NCBI GenBank assembly: GCA_001970955.1
Contig: MPUH01000397.1
Location: 1 to 57,180, forward strand
From: Stentor coeruleus
Lineage: Eukaryota; Ciliophora; Heterotrichea; Heterotrichida; Stentoridae
Reading direction: 5' to 3'
Length of the DNA stretch: 57,180 nucleotides
The notes under the pieces were generated by a model that saw only the letters and a list, made by a program, of their open reading frames with translations, searched no databases and was not told the DNA's origin. The first letter of the stretch is position 1, and each line of letters opens with the position of its first letter. This document shows positions 10,199 to 21,199 of the stretch, in pieces. A program made the translations under genes and the position numbers.

Positions 10199-10897
10199 CT
10201 ATTTACCCATAGCATATAACTCATCCATACAAAGCAGCGTTTTGACTTGCATTTTATTGAAGTTTTCATTAGTAGGCGATGAGAATTTTATACTTAAAAT
10301 CTCATTTTTCACATTCATATTTGTCTTAGTGTTATTTGAATTTCTATATGTTTTACTAGGCTGTGGAGAAGTAAAACCATTTGGTGTGACAAGTCTTGAA
10401 TTTGAAATACTACTTGAATATTGGCTATAGTTATTTTCTATAATTTCTGGGATTATTGGGCTTAGCAAGGAAACTTGTGAATTATTTAAAGATTTAGGGC
10501 CTATTAAACGATTTGGCAAGACTTGCTTTTGAAGAGCTGGAGGACGTTTGTTTACTTTTAAACTTGTATGTTTAGTACTTTGGTCTTGGATTTCTGAGTT
10601 GCTTGGCAAATTATAGGAAAGTTGGGAGTGGTTTAGGGAAAGATTTTTGGCTTTTGGGAGATTATCAGAACGAGGCTTATCGATTATCGAAAGGTTTAGA
10701 GATGTTATCAAGTCTTCAGAAATCTCTTCAATAAGATGAGTGCAAATTATTTTTAAATTTTCTTTGCTTATTTTTGTTGTTAAAAGTATTGTTGATATTA
10801 ATTTAATAAGTTCGTTTGCCTTACCTATAGACTTCAATTCATTAAAGTCTTGATCAATATCCTGAATTTTCAAAATACTTTCTGCAATTTTATTCAT
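10199..10897 (-). CDS. Hypothetical protein with helical N-terminus and disordered Ser/Asn/Pro-rich tail
   Basis: 232 residues, not recognised. Residues 1-75 are predicted helical by composition (MNKIAESILKIQDIDQDFNE, then ELIKLISTILL and HLIEEISEDLITSLNLS). From about residue 80 the chain is rich in Ser, Asn, Pro and Lys with short hydrophobic islands (LLSPIIPEIIENNYSQYSSS), typical of a disordered linker. No signal peptide or membrane segment is seen. Codon use and intact frame across 232 codons in very A+T-rich DNA support a real gene. No function is assigned. Confidence 0.6.
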   Translation of the reverse strand: MNKIAESILKIQDIDQDFNELKSIGKANELIKLISTILLTTKISKENLKIICTHLIEEISEDLITSLNLSIIDKPRSDNLPKAKNLSLNHSQLSYNLPSNSEIQDQSTKHTSLKVNKRPPALQKQVLPNRLIGPKSLNNSQVSLLSPIIPEIIENNYSQYSSSISNSRLVTPNGFTSPQPSKTYRNSNNTKTNMNVKNEILSIKFSSPTNENFNKMQVKTLLCMDELYAMGK

Positions 10898-11015
10898 TAA
10901 CTATTAAATAATTTTTAAAATTGACACTTTATGCTTTTAACTTATTGGCTTATAAAGTAAGAAATAAATTTCAAAATATTCAATATCATAAAATGTTTTC
11001 TTAGGATTAAAATTN

Positions 11016-11163
11016 TATATACTGAAAAAATCATTGTTTCAAAACTATCTTAGCAAAACATATTTCTATAAATTTCATCAAAGCATCCNTATATACTGAA
11101 AAAAATCATTGTTTCAAAACTATCTTAGCAAAACATATTTCTATAAATTTCATCAAAGCATCC
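11016..11163. repeat. Unmerged contig overlap around single N (11089)
   Basis: The 73 bases 11016-11088 are repeated at 11090-11163 with one extra A in a homopolymer. This is a contig-end artefact. The neighbouring N at 11015 has no matching left copy and may be a true small gap. Confidence 0.85.
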
Positions 11164-11164
11164 T

Positions 11165-11309
11165 TACTAATTTATAAAATCTTATTTATTAACACATAGG
11201 ATAAGAATGAATTCAGATAGGTTATCATCAGCAACANTACTAATTTATAAAATCTTATTTATTAACACATAGGATAAGAATGAATTCAGATAGGTTATCA
11301 TCAGCAACA
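11165..11309. repeat. Unmerged contig overlap around single N (11237)
   Basis: The 72 bases 11165-11236 recur exactly at 11238-11309. Same assembly signature as the other N junctions. Confidence 0.9.
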
Positions 11310-12345
11310 AAATGTTGAAATTCATATAATCTTTATAGAAAGATTTGATATTATCTAAATTATCTAATATTTTTATTAATAATTTAACAAAAGCTTTACT
11401 TTTTCTCTTTACCCTATACTTATATCATCAAAATTCTTCTAAGTATTTAAAACATAAATTTCTTTATATTTACAATTGACTAAGTTCATTTTTTTTAAAT
11501 AAAATTTCCATGATACAATATTATCTCATGTCATAGTATTTTTTTTTAATCACAATAATTTAGCATAATTTTCAACCTAAATATCCTCCTTTTAATCCTT
11601 TTAATAGTTTGAAAAAAATTATTATTACATGTTCATTATTGTTAAATTTTCAATAAAAATTCTTAGTACCTGGGGAAATTTTTCTTTAAAAAAATGCTCT
11701 AAAGTGTATATTTCCTAACAAACCCAATCACATCTTATCTTCTAATCATAGAGAAGTTACCTTTTCATAACTCATTGACTTAAAAATTGTTTAGTTGAAA
11801 TTTTCAACCTTAGCTATGGATGAGCCAACAATTAGCCTTAAAGATTATTTTCTTTGCCATGTTGTTATATACCCTTGAGTGAATGTTCAACTCAAAGGTC
11901 TTATCAGCATATTTTCCCCAGGTTTAACTTTGATAGAATCAGTAAAAAGTCCTTTCTGATGAAGATTCACCCTTAGATGCGACAACCCAAAAAATCATAA
12001 ATTTAGTTTTAAAATTCACCTGCTTGCCTATGAGGTATATTTATAGCTACCTCTAAAGTTTTAATACCTGGCAAAACCTTTGTGGTTGCAGAAAACAATT
12101 TCTGAGCGATAAAAAATTGTTTGAATGGAAGTATTAAATTTACTCTAAAAGTCAATAAAAAAGGTAAAAAAGCTAAGTTTTCAAGGTGTTAGGGTGTTTT
12201 TACCTGTTTTATTTTAAGTAAATTCGTTAAAAGTGATCAAAAAATCAAGTTAGATTCAACCCGACGGATGAATTCCACTAAAACCAATAAAACTCAGGTG
12301 AGACTCTAGAAAGACTGAATAAATAATATTCTTACAATGGTATAA

Positions 12346-13056
12346 ATGGCTGACAAAAATTCTAGAATGGAATTTTTTGAGAAATACCCACCGTATATTT
12401 ATAATATATCTATGAATACAAGCCAAAAATACTCATCCAAGCCCAACAAGTTCCTGCTAAGGCTTTACAACATTTTAAATGAGCCTAAACACTGTCAAAT
12501 TATATCTTGGACCGATTCAGGTACCTCATTTGCTATCAAAAAAATCCCTGAATTTACAGTTTCAGTACTCCCGCTGTATTTTAAACACAAAAACTTCTCC
12601 AGCTTTGTAAGACAACTAAATATGTACAACTTTCATAAAGAAAGAGATACTGGAGAAATACAAGTTTATGCACATCCATGTTTTGTCAAAGGAGAAAAAG
12701 ATAAACTAGTCAATGTACATAGAAAAACTTCTGATTTGTATGTTGAATCTAAGCCAACTTCAACATTAGAAAAAAAATATAATACAATTCGTTCTAAACA
12801 AAAACTTCTTAGTGAAAAAATATGCATGCTTGAACAGAATTATCAAGAAGTAGCAACTTATAACCAGTCTTTGTTGTGTCAGATTTTCCAGAGTCGGGAA
12901 AGGGAACAAAAAATTGAACAGCTTTTGTTGATGTTTGTGCAACAGGTTAAGGAGATTCCCCCTTTTCTTGAACCTTTTTATAAGAAAAAAACTGAGTTTG
13001 AGATTGTCAGGCCGATACCGATACCATTTCATCATCAGTTTAATATACTTCAATAA
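12346..13056 (+). CDS. Heat shock transcription factor (HSF family)
   Basis: 236 residues with a clear HSF DNA-binding domain at about 31-128: KPNKFLLRLYNILNE, IISWTDSGTSFAIKK, VLPLYFKHKNFSSFVRQLNM, YNFHKERDTGEI and YAHPCFVKGEKDKL. FSSFVRQLNMYNFHK is the recognition helix and the most diagnostic block. A leucine/isoleucine-containing coiled coil follows (about 140-195: LEKKYNTIRSKQKLLSEKICMLEQN), the expected trimerisation region. HSFs bind inverted nGAAn arrays and drive stress transcription in the nucleus. The protein is short and lacks an obvious long activation domain, as in several ciliate HSFs. The start is preceded immediately by TATAA. Alternative Met codons at residues 8 and 23 cannot be excluded. 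Confidence 0.92.
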   Translation: MADKNSRMEFFEKYPPYIYNISMNTSQKYSSKPNKFLLRLYNILNEPKHCQIISWTDSGTSFAIKKIPEFTVSVLPLYFKHKNFSSFVRQLNMYNFHKERDTGEIQVYAHPCFVKGEKDKLVNVHRKTSDLYVESKPTSTLEKKYNTIRSKQKLLSEKICMLEQNYQEVATYNQSLLCQIFQSREREQKIEQLLLMFVQQVKEIPPFLEPFYKKKTEFEIVRPIPIPFHHQFNILQ

Positions 13057-13710
13057 TTTAAATATTTTTTATATGCTTTTGAAACAAAGATTTTGTTGAT
13101 GTTAAATGGGAAGTTTAAGATATATGAAGATTGTCTGTTTTTATTTGATAATAGAATTTAAGGAATTTTATAAGGAAGATGATTGTAAAAAGTTATTTAA
13201 AAGGAGTTTATAAGAGTTGGATTATAGATATTTACTTATGGGTATTGGTTTATAGGTTAAAATTTTATTATTTGGTTGATGGAAGATAAGAAAGATAAGG
13301 TTTTTTTAGGAATATTTTATGTTAGATTAAGGCTTTATTATTTTTTTTAAGATTTGAGTTGATTATTAGATGAAGGTAGAATTATAAAATGTATGATTTT
13401 GGTTTGCAAGAATAATTAAGGTTAGGTTTGAACAAAGAGACATTTTTATTAGATTTATTAGGATTATTATGTTTTTTTTTTGTGGAAGTTCTAGAAATTA
13501 GGATATTGATATAGGGTTAGATATAATTTATCTAGATATTGAGCATATAAGTATATGATTATAATAGATTTATATAATAGCAAATTTTGATAATATTGAT
13601 AATAATTATATGAGAAATGAATAAATCCATAATTTCACTTTTAAAAACAAATCATCTTTTACTTAAATTTTATAAAACTAAAATTCCTCATTATAAAACC
13701 TAATAAAACT
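13057..13710. other. Convergent spacer, G-rich left and C-rich right
   Basis: 13060-13540 is T/G/A-rich with very few C. 13620-13710 turns A/C/T-rich. It separates the 3' ends of the HSF gene and a minus-strand coiled-coil gene. No ORF or RNA gene is supported. Confidence 0.55.
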
Positions 13711-14562
13711 TTAATAATAATAACTATTATTGTGAGAATATTGTAATGATATAATACACTCCTTATATTTATCAGCTTTTCTTACAGTTTCTACATACAA
13801 ATTATTCACCTCATTTTCATTATCTTTAAGGATTTTCAGTTCACTTTGCAAAAGTTTTATTTTTTGCATCATAGAAATATTTTTAGAATTAGCTCCTTTT
13901 TCAATCAAATTTCTAATTTTTTCTTTTTTATTGATAACAACCATTATTTGCTTTATAGATTTTTCTTTAAAATAAGAATCTCCAAGGTCAGACATGAGTT
14001 TTTTATGATCTTTTTCAAGTTCATCAAATCTGTTGTTGATTTCATTTAGCATTTTTTTATTTTTCACAAGAGACTCTTCGATTTGTTGGATTTTTTCTAT
14101 ATAGTTTTGTCTTTTGCTATTTAAAACGTCTAGTTCCATAGAAATAACTGGGGTTTTTGATGGCCCAGGTCTATACCTTATTTCTTTTCGTTCATAATAC
14201 TCAGCAACTTTTCTAGAGTTTTCACTTTCAGCGAGTGCCTGATGGAATTTATCAACTTGTTTTACTAGATTATTTAAATAATCTGAATTCATTGCTTTCT
14301 TTACTCTTTTAAACAAAAAGCTTTTCTCTTTCCTTTATATCATTTACTTATAAATTTCTATAATCTTACCCGCTTCTTTAAGTTCTTCTTTAGGATTTGA
14401 AATAACAATTGTTCTTTTTGTTTTCTGAGTATCTCGAAGACTTATAAGGGTATTGATTTTTGAACCAAGGTCTTTGAGTTGGTTTCTAAGATTTAAATTT
14501 TCTTTTTGTAATCCGAATAGTTCTGACTTATCATCATATAAAAATTTCCTTTTAAGGCTCAT
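13711..14562 (-). CDS. Coiled-coil protein, two exons
   Basis: Exon 1 (14348-14562) starts MSLKRKFLYDDKSELFGLQK. Exon 2 (13711-14332) encodes KKAMNSDYLNNLVKQVDKFH and ends HNNSYYY. A 15-nt intron (14333-14347) joins EIYK to KEKSFLFKRV in frame, giving a protein of about 278 residues. Most of it is heptad-rich and highly charged, so an extended coiled coil is expected, with one Pro/Arg-rich break (YRPGPSKTP). No enzymatic motif is seen and the family is not recognised. A structural role, perhaps cytoskeletal or ciliary, would be a guess. It faces the STPG gene head to head across a 413-bp spacer. Confidence 0.7.
14333..14347 (-). other. 15-nt intron
   Basis: Minus-strand gtaaatgatataaag, with GTA, T9-A10 and AG end. 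It contains a TAA that would otherwise stop exon 1, and removing it restores one continuous coiled-coil frame. Confidence 0.8.
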
Positions 14563-14975
14563 ATTTCAATATATTATTATAAAATTTATTTTAAACCTTT
14601 AAATGGATTTTTTTTACTTGATAGTTTAGGATAAACTCAAGTTAAGATTTAGAAGTTATGCTGTAAACTTTACTAATCAAACTCTATAATAACATCTATT
14701 TATCCCTTATCTAATATCTAAATAATCAAAATACAAAATCACCTAAAAACCTAATCTTAAAACATCCAATTTTATCAATATCCAAAACTCTTATATCTTT
14801 AAACAAACTAAGCATTATTCATAATCACAACAATAACTTCCTTTACACATTCACCTTTTCTTATAAAACTAAACATCTCTTTTCATATTCTACCAAAATG
14901 TCGAANACATCTCTTTTCATATTCTACCAAAATGTCGAATTTAAAATTTCAGTGACTAAAAATAATAATTAAACA
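14563..14975. other. Divergent spacer with skew switch
   Basis: 14701-14820 has 26 C and 1 G on the plus strand by direct count, while 14580-14660 is G>C. Both flanking genes read outward. A 33-bp unmerged overlap with an N at 14906 (copies 14873-14905 and 14907-14939) lies just before the STPG start. Confidence 0.65.
14873..14939. repeat. Unmerged contig overlap around single N (14906)
   Basis: Two exact 33-base copies flank the N, the same artefact as at the other joins. It falls in the 5' flank of the STPG-repeat gene and does not touch the coding frame. Confidence 0.9.
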
Positions 14976-16226
14976 ATGCATATCAGTTCAGCACCAGCAT
15001 GGAGTTTTGGAGGCAAATCTGATGAAAAACAGCATTTCAATACCCCAGGACCAGGTAATTACAACCCATCAGTGAGTAAATTCGAGAACTCTCCAAATTA
15101 CAGAATCGGGACAAGTTCTAGAGAAAGCTTAAAACCATCAGGTACCCCAGGACCAGGAACTTACGAGTCAAAAAGTACAATAATAAATAAGCCTGCACCA
15201 AAAATAGGTACTTCCCAAAGGCCTCCATTAAATGATGCTATAGAAACTCCAGGTCCAGGAACATATCAAATAAGACCAACAACAATAGAAGGTCCTAAAT
15301 ACACAATGACTAGTAGGAGAAGTACAAGTAAAATCAACTCAAGTCCAGGTCCAGGGCATTATGATCAAAGTTTAAATGAAGTAAATTCAAGAGAAAAAGC
15401 TCCATCATACAAAATAGGAACAAGTTCTAGAACTGAAAGACCTAATTCAGCATATATTCCAGGACCAGGTCAATATACTGCAACTTCAAGAGATAAAGGG
15501 CCTAGTTGGGGTTTTGGGTCACAATCACGGGATAATATTTTCAAAATTGATGTCCCTGGCCCAGGTACATATTCAAGCCCAAATACTTTAAGTAAACGAG
15601 GATGTAGTATGACAGGGAGAAAACCAGATAGTCCTTTAAATAGTAATCCAGGACCAGGAAGTTATAATCCTTCAAGTACAACAAGGCCGAAATCCCCAAT
15701 GTGGAGTTTGGGTAAATCCCCAAGAGGTGATTTTACAGCAAGATCAAGAGCTGTACCAGGACCAGGAACATATTCTCCAAATATAAGTTTGGGGAAAACA
15801 GCACCTGTATTTGGATCATCATCAAGACCTCCATTATCTAATGTTACTGATACCCCAGGACCTGGTGAATATAATGCTATACCTAAAAATACAACACCAT
15901 CTTATACAATGAGACCTAGAACTGCTACTCAAAGAAAAAATTATGGACCTGGACCTGGACAATATAATCCAAGTGCATCATGTTGTGATTTTAAATGGAC
16001 TATAGGCAAAGAACAAAAAGGTATGGATTTATCTTTAGTTAAAACAATGTCAGTACCTGGACCTGGGTATTATAATACTAGTAAAGGACTTGGAGGACCA
16101 AAATGGGGATTTGGAAGTGAACCAAGAGGAAAAGAATATAAAAATTCAAACCCAGGACCTGGAAGCTATACTACTTATTCTTGTATTGGAAACTTACCGG
16201 ATTATGCAAGGAGATCTAATAGGTAG
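14976..16226 (+). CDS. STPG / SHIPPO-repeat protein (axonemal microtubule-associated)
   Basis: 416 residues built from repeated PGPGxY units with the spacing of sperm-tail PG-rich (STPG) repeats: TPGPGNYNPS, TPGPGTYESK, TPGPGTYQIR, SPGPGHYDQS, IPGPGQYTAT, VPGPGTYSSP, NPGPGSYNPS, VPGPGTYSPN, TPGPGEYNAI, GPGPGQYNPS, VPGPGYYNTS and NPGPGSYTTY, about 12 in all. Alternating units carry a second motif (YKIGTSSR, WGFGSQSR, WSLGKSPR, PVFGSSSR). ODF3/CIMAP and STPG proteins bind ciliary microtubules. A role in the axoneme is therefore likely but inferred from family. No signal peptide, membrane segment or disruption is seen. Codon use for Gly and Pro drifts from 5' to 3' (CCAGGACCAGG early, CCTGGACCTGG late), suggesting the units are old and not recently copied. 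Confidence 0.9.
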   Translation: MHISSAPAWSFGGKSDEKQHFNTPGPGNYNPSVSKFENSPNYRIGTSSRESLKPSGTPGPGTYESKSTIINKPAPKIGTSQRPPLNDAIETPGPGTYQIRPTTIEGPKYTMTSRRSTSKINSSPGPGHYDQSLNEVNSREKAPSYKIGTSSRTERPNSAYIPGPGQYTATSRDKGPSWGFGSQSRDNIFKIDVPGPGTYSSPNTLSKRGCSMTGRKPDSPLNSNPGPGSYNPSSTTRPKSPMWSLGKSPRGDFTARSRAVPGPGTYSPNISLGKTAPVFGSSSRPPLSNVTDTPGPGEYNAIPKNTTPSYTMRPRTATQRKNYGPGPGQYNPSASCCDFKWTIGKEQKGMDLSLVKTMSVPGPGYYNTSKGLGGPKWGFGSEPRGKEYKNSNPGPGSYTTYSCIGNLPDYARRSNR

Positions 16227-16401
16227 GATATTTAATTTTTACTTTTTGAGGAAAATATTTAGAAAACCAATAAAGCTGTGTTAAACACTATTTTCCTTTA
16301 TAAGTACAAATTCTAAAAAAACTCCAAAGGCAACTTAAGTTTTTTAATCATAAATAAACTAGCTAAAAATTATTATTTCCCACATACCATTTATACTGTT
16401 A

Positions 16402-19380
16402 ATGTCTAAATCTTATATTGTACGAAAACAAGATTTTGTTGGACTTTCTAATCAAGGAGCAACATGTTACATGAACAGCCTTCTACAAACTCTTTACATG
16501 ACTCCAGAATTCCGTAGAGAGATTTACAAATGGACCTACGAAGCTAGACATGGTTCTAAAGAAAATTGTATCCCATTACAACTCCAGCTTCTTTTCGCTA
16601 GACTTCAAACATCTAATACTTATAGTATAGAAACTACAGCTTTAACAAAAAGTTTTGGATGGACACATGCAGAAAGTTTCCAACAACATGATGTACAAGA
16701 ATTTTGTAGAGTATTATTTGAGGCAATAGAGAAAAGTGGTAAGGAAAATAATCAAATAAAGTTTATACAAAATATGTATGAAGGGAAATATGCAGATTAT
16801 GTTAATTGTTTAGCTTGTGGGAATGAAAGTACACGTGAGGATAAATTTTTAGACTTGAGTTTGACGATAAATAACAAATTTGAAAATATTTACAATGATT
16901 CTGTAGAAAAAGCTATTAAGAATTATGTCAAGCCTGAGAATTTGTCTGGGACGAATCAGTATAATTGTGAAAATTGTAAGCAGAAACAAGATGCGTTGAA
17001 AGGATTGAAGATTAAGGAATTGCCTTATATTCTTGTGTTACAATTGAAGAGGTTTGATTATGATTATGCAGCGAATAAGAGGATTAAGATTAATGATAAA
17101 GTGTCGTTTGAGGAATTGATGAACTTGAATTTTTTGATGCAAAAAGATCTTGGGGAAAGAGAAAACATGGATATGGACTCTTTACCTACTGAGTCTTTGC
17201 CTTTTATCGACCCTCCAGAACTGGTGAATCATAATTTTAAGTTTCTAATCAATACTTGCAAAGACCAAATTCCTTTACTTGAAAGAAAAATCCCTTTACC
17301 TATGGAAAATATGTCAAAAAAACTATACATTGAAGCTAAAATTTCTAAAAAAAAAACCAACTGGGACAACAAAGTTCAAGAGTTTCTATCAACTGGTGAA
17401 TATGTTTATGAACTGTATTCTGTTATGATTCACTCAGGTTCAGCCTGGGGTGGACACTACTACGCTTATATAAAATGTTTTGAAACCAGTAAATGGTATA
17501 ACTTCAACGATTCAAATGTAACAGAAATTTCCACAAAAGAACTAACTAAAGTCTTTGGCGAGTCTTCAAGCTGGGGTTCATCAACAAGTGCCTATCTTTT
17601 AATGTACCGCAAAGTGAGCTCTGAAAAAAACATAATCAAAGTTGAAGACTCAGAAATTTCTAATGACACAATCAGCATGCTAGAATCCTTTAAAAAAAAA
17701 TCAGAAGACGAAGAAATCAAACGTAAAGAAGATTTGAAAAAAATTAATATAAGAGTTAAATACAAAAAAGATATAAAAGATATCCAAGTTAAACATTATG
17801 ATACAATTTCCATATTAAAAAATGCAACTTTAATCGCATATGGATTAGAAATCGACCCAAAAGATTCTAGACTTAGAGATTTAGATATTAATGATAGGAT
17901 GTCAAGTATACTAAAAGATGATATGAGGATTGATAAGATTCAAATAAGTCATAACAAAAAATTGGCTATCGAAATAAAATTACCAAATGAGGAATTTGAG
18001 GATTATGACCCTATGAAAATGATTTTAAAAGTCATACCATGGAAAGATGTATATTTAATAGACTCTAATTTAGAAGAGATAATTGAAAACCCAGACACTT
18101 TGAGAATTATAAGAAATGCGACAGTAAAAGAATTGATTGATATTATAAGTTATAAATATGATATCAATACAAATTGTTTGAAGATTTTTAAGAAAAATGC
18201 TTATAATGTTATGTATTCAAGTGAAGCAATAAACATAACCCAAACAGGAAATGAGAAACTTAATTTTTGTAGCATAACAGAAAACACGTTACTTTTTATA
18301 GAAAAACATGAAGATAAAATGCAAAAGTCAAAATGGCAGGTTTTTTTTGACCAAGAGTCAAGTAAAACTACTATAAAAGTGATTTTGCATGAGAATTTCC
18401 AAAACACTGACTATCGGGTGTCGATTCATCCACAAAAAACCTTATCTGAGCTCAAAAGTATGATATCAAAAAAATTTAACATACCTGAAAGCGAGTTTAT
18501 TATGAGAAAAAATACAGGCCAGACACCTGAATTAAAAGACATGAACCAAAGTGTTAAACAAACTAATCTACCTAATAATGATTTGATTATTAGTAGAGGG
18601 ATACCTTTAAAGCCAAATCAAATAAGATTAATGATATATATTTCTGTAATCAATCAAAAACCTTTAAAAGATTCAGAGTTTTTTAGTATTTATCAATTGT
18701 TTGATATGCCTGCAGATTTAGAATGGGGAATCCCAGTATTTAAAGCTAAAATTAGAGAAAAAATCATGGATTATTTCCCAACTTTACATGTGGCTAATAT
18801 GAGATTAAGAGAAATACAAAATGAAAAACTTTCGAAATGGATTGACGATACCATGAGGATAAACGACATAAGCAATTTTGATAATAAAAGACTTGCAATC
18901 CAATCTATAAGATCTTCAGATTTTGTCAAAGAAAAAGATGATATAATTATTGCAGTAAGAAGGTTTATACCTAATACATGGGAACTTGAGCAAGCAGTAG
19001 AAGTTAAAATTAATCACAAAGGAACTTTACATAAAATTGGAGAAATTTTAAGTATAGAATTTGATATACCAGTATTTTATATATAGTTAGAAAAAATTGA
19101 AACTTATAAAATCTCTACTCAAAGTTTTAATAGATCTGAATTATTATATAGTAAATTTGAAAAACTATATAATAGGAATGAAAAAGGTAATTATGGACCA
19201 TTGTATTTAGGTGATGGAGCTTGTTTAATGTAATTTTTATATAGAATCAAAGATATGTCGGAAAAAATCAGAGAAATGACTGCGGATGAGAAATTTAAGT
19301 ACGCACCGAAAAGCGCTTCAAGTTTTGGCAAGCATTTTTCAAGAGAAAAAGATCTTAAAATTGCTGTGAGGAACAGTTAA
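16402..19380 (+). CDS. Ubiquitin carboxyl-terminal hydrolase, USP47/USP7-like, three exons
   Basis: A large deubiquitinase. The UCH-type catalytic domain starts GLSNQGATCYMNSLLQTLYM (catalytic Cys 22). QQHDVQEFCRVLFEAI and paired CxxC zinc motifs (CLACGN, CENCK) follow, then the His box SGSAWGGHYYAYIK (His 352) and YNFNDSNVTEI. The C-terminal half contains several ubiquitin-like repeats of the USP7/USP47 type (DPMKMILKVIPWKD, VFFDQESSKTTIKVILHENF, WELEQAVEVKINHK). Two 15-nt introns (19072-19086 and 19230-19244) near the 3' end are required. Removing them gives FDIPLEKIETYK and GDGACLIIKDMSEKIREMT, which align with the USP47 tail (VPFEKV; DGAVIF-RDKTEELMELT). The first exon alone is 894 codons without an internal stop, which is good evidence for a standard code. 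USPs remove ubiquitin from substrates; the target is unknown. Confidence 0.92.
19072..19086 (+). other. 15-nt intron
   Basis: gtattttatatatag removes an in-frame TAG. The junction DIP|LEKIETYK aligns with VPFEKV of USP47 relatives, so splicing is better supported than stop readthrough. Confidence 0.88.
19230..19244 (+). other. 15-nt intron
   Basis: gtaatttttatatag removes an in-frame TAA. The spliced product GDGACLIIKD fits the USP47 C-terminus, whereas reading through would insert extra residues. Confidence 0.86.
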
Positions 19381-19497
19381 GTATTTTTATGGATTTTTGT
19401 TGAGGTTGTTAGCTTAAAGAAGAATTTTGTCTGTGAGGAACAGTTAAGTATTTTTATGGATTTTTGTTGAGGTTGTTAGCTTAAAGAAGAATTTTGT
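19364..19497. repeat. 67-bp exact tandem duplication over the USP stop codon
   Basis: 19364-19430 and 19431-19497 are identical with no N between them. The first copy contains the end of the USP gene (…RNS stop) and 3' flank. It may be a true duplication or an unmarked contig overlap. Confidence 0.8.
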
Positions 19498-19727
19498 CTG
19501 GGAGGAAAAAAGTGGTTAAGATATGAAGATAATTAGTTTTTATAATAAAATAAATTTAAGCTTGAAAATAATATATTAAAAGGATGAGATATTTTGTGAA
19601 TGGAGAAAAAATATATAGAAAATATGATTATAATATACTTGAATACAAACCAAATTAAGTATTTTATTATATTTTCTTTTAATTAAAATCACATACACAT
19701 ATTTTTATTAACTCTAAAATTCATATA
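19381..19727. other. Convergent spacer, G-rich left and C-rich right
   Basis: Apart from the 67-bp duplication, this holds only G>C sequence on the left and an A/T/C tract next to the 3' end of the aminotransferase. No gene seen. Confidence 0.5.
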
Positions 19728-21199
19728 TTAATCTCTATACTGTTTATGGAAATTATCATTGAATCCTTTAAAGCTCAAGAGTAATTCCCTAAAGCTTTCC
19801 TCAGGACTCAACACCGTAATCCTAAAATGAAAAGTTCCTGGTCTCTGTCCAAATCCTGATCCTGGAACCAAAATAATCCCAGTTTCTTCTAAAGCTTTAA
19901 TGACATAAAATTTATCAGGTGATAAACCAGCATTCTTAGCAGCATCACAAGCTTTTTGAGACAATTTTACACAAGGCATAGCATACATTGCCCCTTCAAC
20001 ATAATTACAAGTAATATTGTCCATATTATTCAATAAATCATGCATAAGTAAAGCTTTTCTTTTCAAAGCAGAAAGAATCTCAGTCTTTTCTTTAATAAAA
20101 ATAGGGAAACTTGGCATATCTGGACTTGGTGGATTCAAAACCAATTCCATAGCAATTTGCCCAAGTGTAGAAGAACATAACATAATAGAAGCAAGTTTCA
20201 AAATCTGTTCTTTAACTTCTTTATCTATATTCATAAGCTCCATATATCCACCTCTTATCCCACATTCACCATAAAATCCTTTAGACAAGCTTTGAAATGA
20301 AAAAAGTTCTGTTTCAGTGCCCATTTCCTTGATAACTTTTCTAAAAGATGTGAATTTTTTATTAGCCATATAAACATTGTCTTGATAAACTTCATCAGCT
20401 AAGATTACAAGGTTGTTTTTATCACAAAACTCAACAATTTTCTTCATGTTATCAATAGAAAGTACTTGGCCAGTTGGATTTCCAGGGTTTATAACGACAA
20501 TTGATTTTACGTTTATATTGTTTTTCTTAGCTGATTCTAAAGATTTCTGTATTTCCTCAATACACATTGACCAATATCCATTAGTAGAATTCATATAATA
20601 TCCAATAGGCTGACCTTTTTTTAATGTTATCAATGCGTTGTATAATGGGTATTGAGGTATTGGGATCATAACTCCATCTTGTGATGAACTTTATGCATAC
20701 AGTTAATACTGTTTCAACTGATGGACTCGCACCATTTGATGTAAAAATGTCTTCAGGGTTGCTTGGGCCTATATTATCACGATTTTCAATATAATTTGCT
20801 ATAGACTCTCTAACAACATCAAGTCCTTGACTATCTGAATATGCTCCAATTCCTCCTTGGATACGACTTAGAAGGTATTTTCCACGTTCGATTATGTCTG
20901 GAGGATAAAATGTGAGGATTTCCAGGACTGTCTAATATTTGAGGATTTATTACTATAGATAGACCTTGACGTACCCATGTTAAAGGCTTCTGACCTAAGA
21001 ATTGAGGATTCCCGATGTTACAGGCTGTCAGAGATTTAAATGGGTAAGTTTGTCCTTTTTCCATACATATTTGGATTTCTTGGGCTTTTTTTAGAACATC
21101 GCCACGGACTGCGTATTCTGCTTTTTTCACGTTGTCCCCGATTGATTCGAGAGTTAAGACCCTTTTTTTAGCAAATTGTCTTAACTGGCGAAAAAACAT
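19728..21199 (-). CDS. Alanine aminotransferase-like enzyme, two frameshifts
   Basis: PLP aminotransferase of the ALT (GPT) class. From the N-terminus: GNPQFLGQKPLTWVRQ, then in another frame YPPDIIERGKYLLSRIQGG, IGAYSDSQGLDVVRESIANY, IFTSNGASPSVETVL, then in a third frame DGVMIPIPQYPLYNALITLK, NPGNPTGQVLS, ILADEVYQDN, FSFQSLSKGFYGECGIRGGY (Schiff-base Lys in SLSKG) and a C-terminal PGSGFGQRPGTFHFR. It interconverts alanine and 2-oxoglutarate with pyruvate and glutamate. The frames change near 20925 (a run around CCTGGAAATC) and near 20680 (AAGTTCATCAC). Each looks like one extra base: removing a G gives PEILTFYPPD, removing a T gives KSSQDGVM. Otherwise the gene is intact, so sequencing or assembly indels are the simplest explanation; a recent pseudogene is the alternative. 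Confidence 0.85.

Larger units (their letters stand above)
10898..12345. other. Anomalous 1.4-kb spacer with contig joins and decayed minus-strand frames
   Basis: It contains three N characters (11015, 11089, 11237), two of them flanked by unmerged overlap copies. From about 11780 to 12180 the composition is more balanced than in ordinary spacers, and the minus strand carries protein-like blocks such as FSATTKVLPGIKTLEVAINI and LFTDSIKVKPGENML, broken by TAA, TGA and a frameshift. I cannot name a family and treat this as a probable relic. A short telomere-like GGTGTTAGGGTG lies at 12185-12196. Confidence 0.4.

Noticed and set aside
16402..19071. A Blepharisma- or Condylostoma-type genetic code for the whole genome
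   Set aside because: 894 codons here and more than 540 in other genes contain no TAA, TAG or TGA, while genes end normally with all three.
19072..19244. TAG and TAA read as Gln at the end of the USP gene
   Set aside because: Both stops lie in exact 15-nt GT-AG introns, and the spliced protein aligns better with USP47 than the readthrough version.
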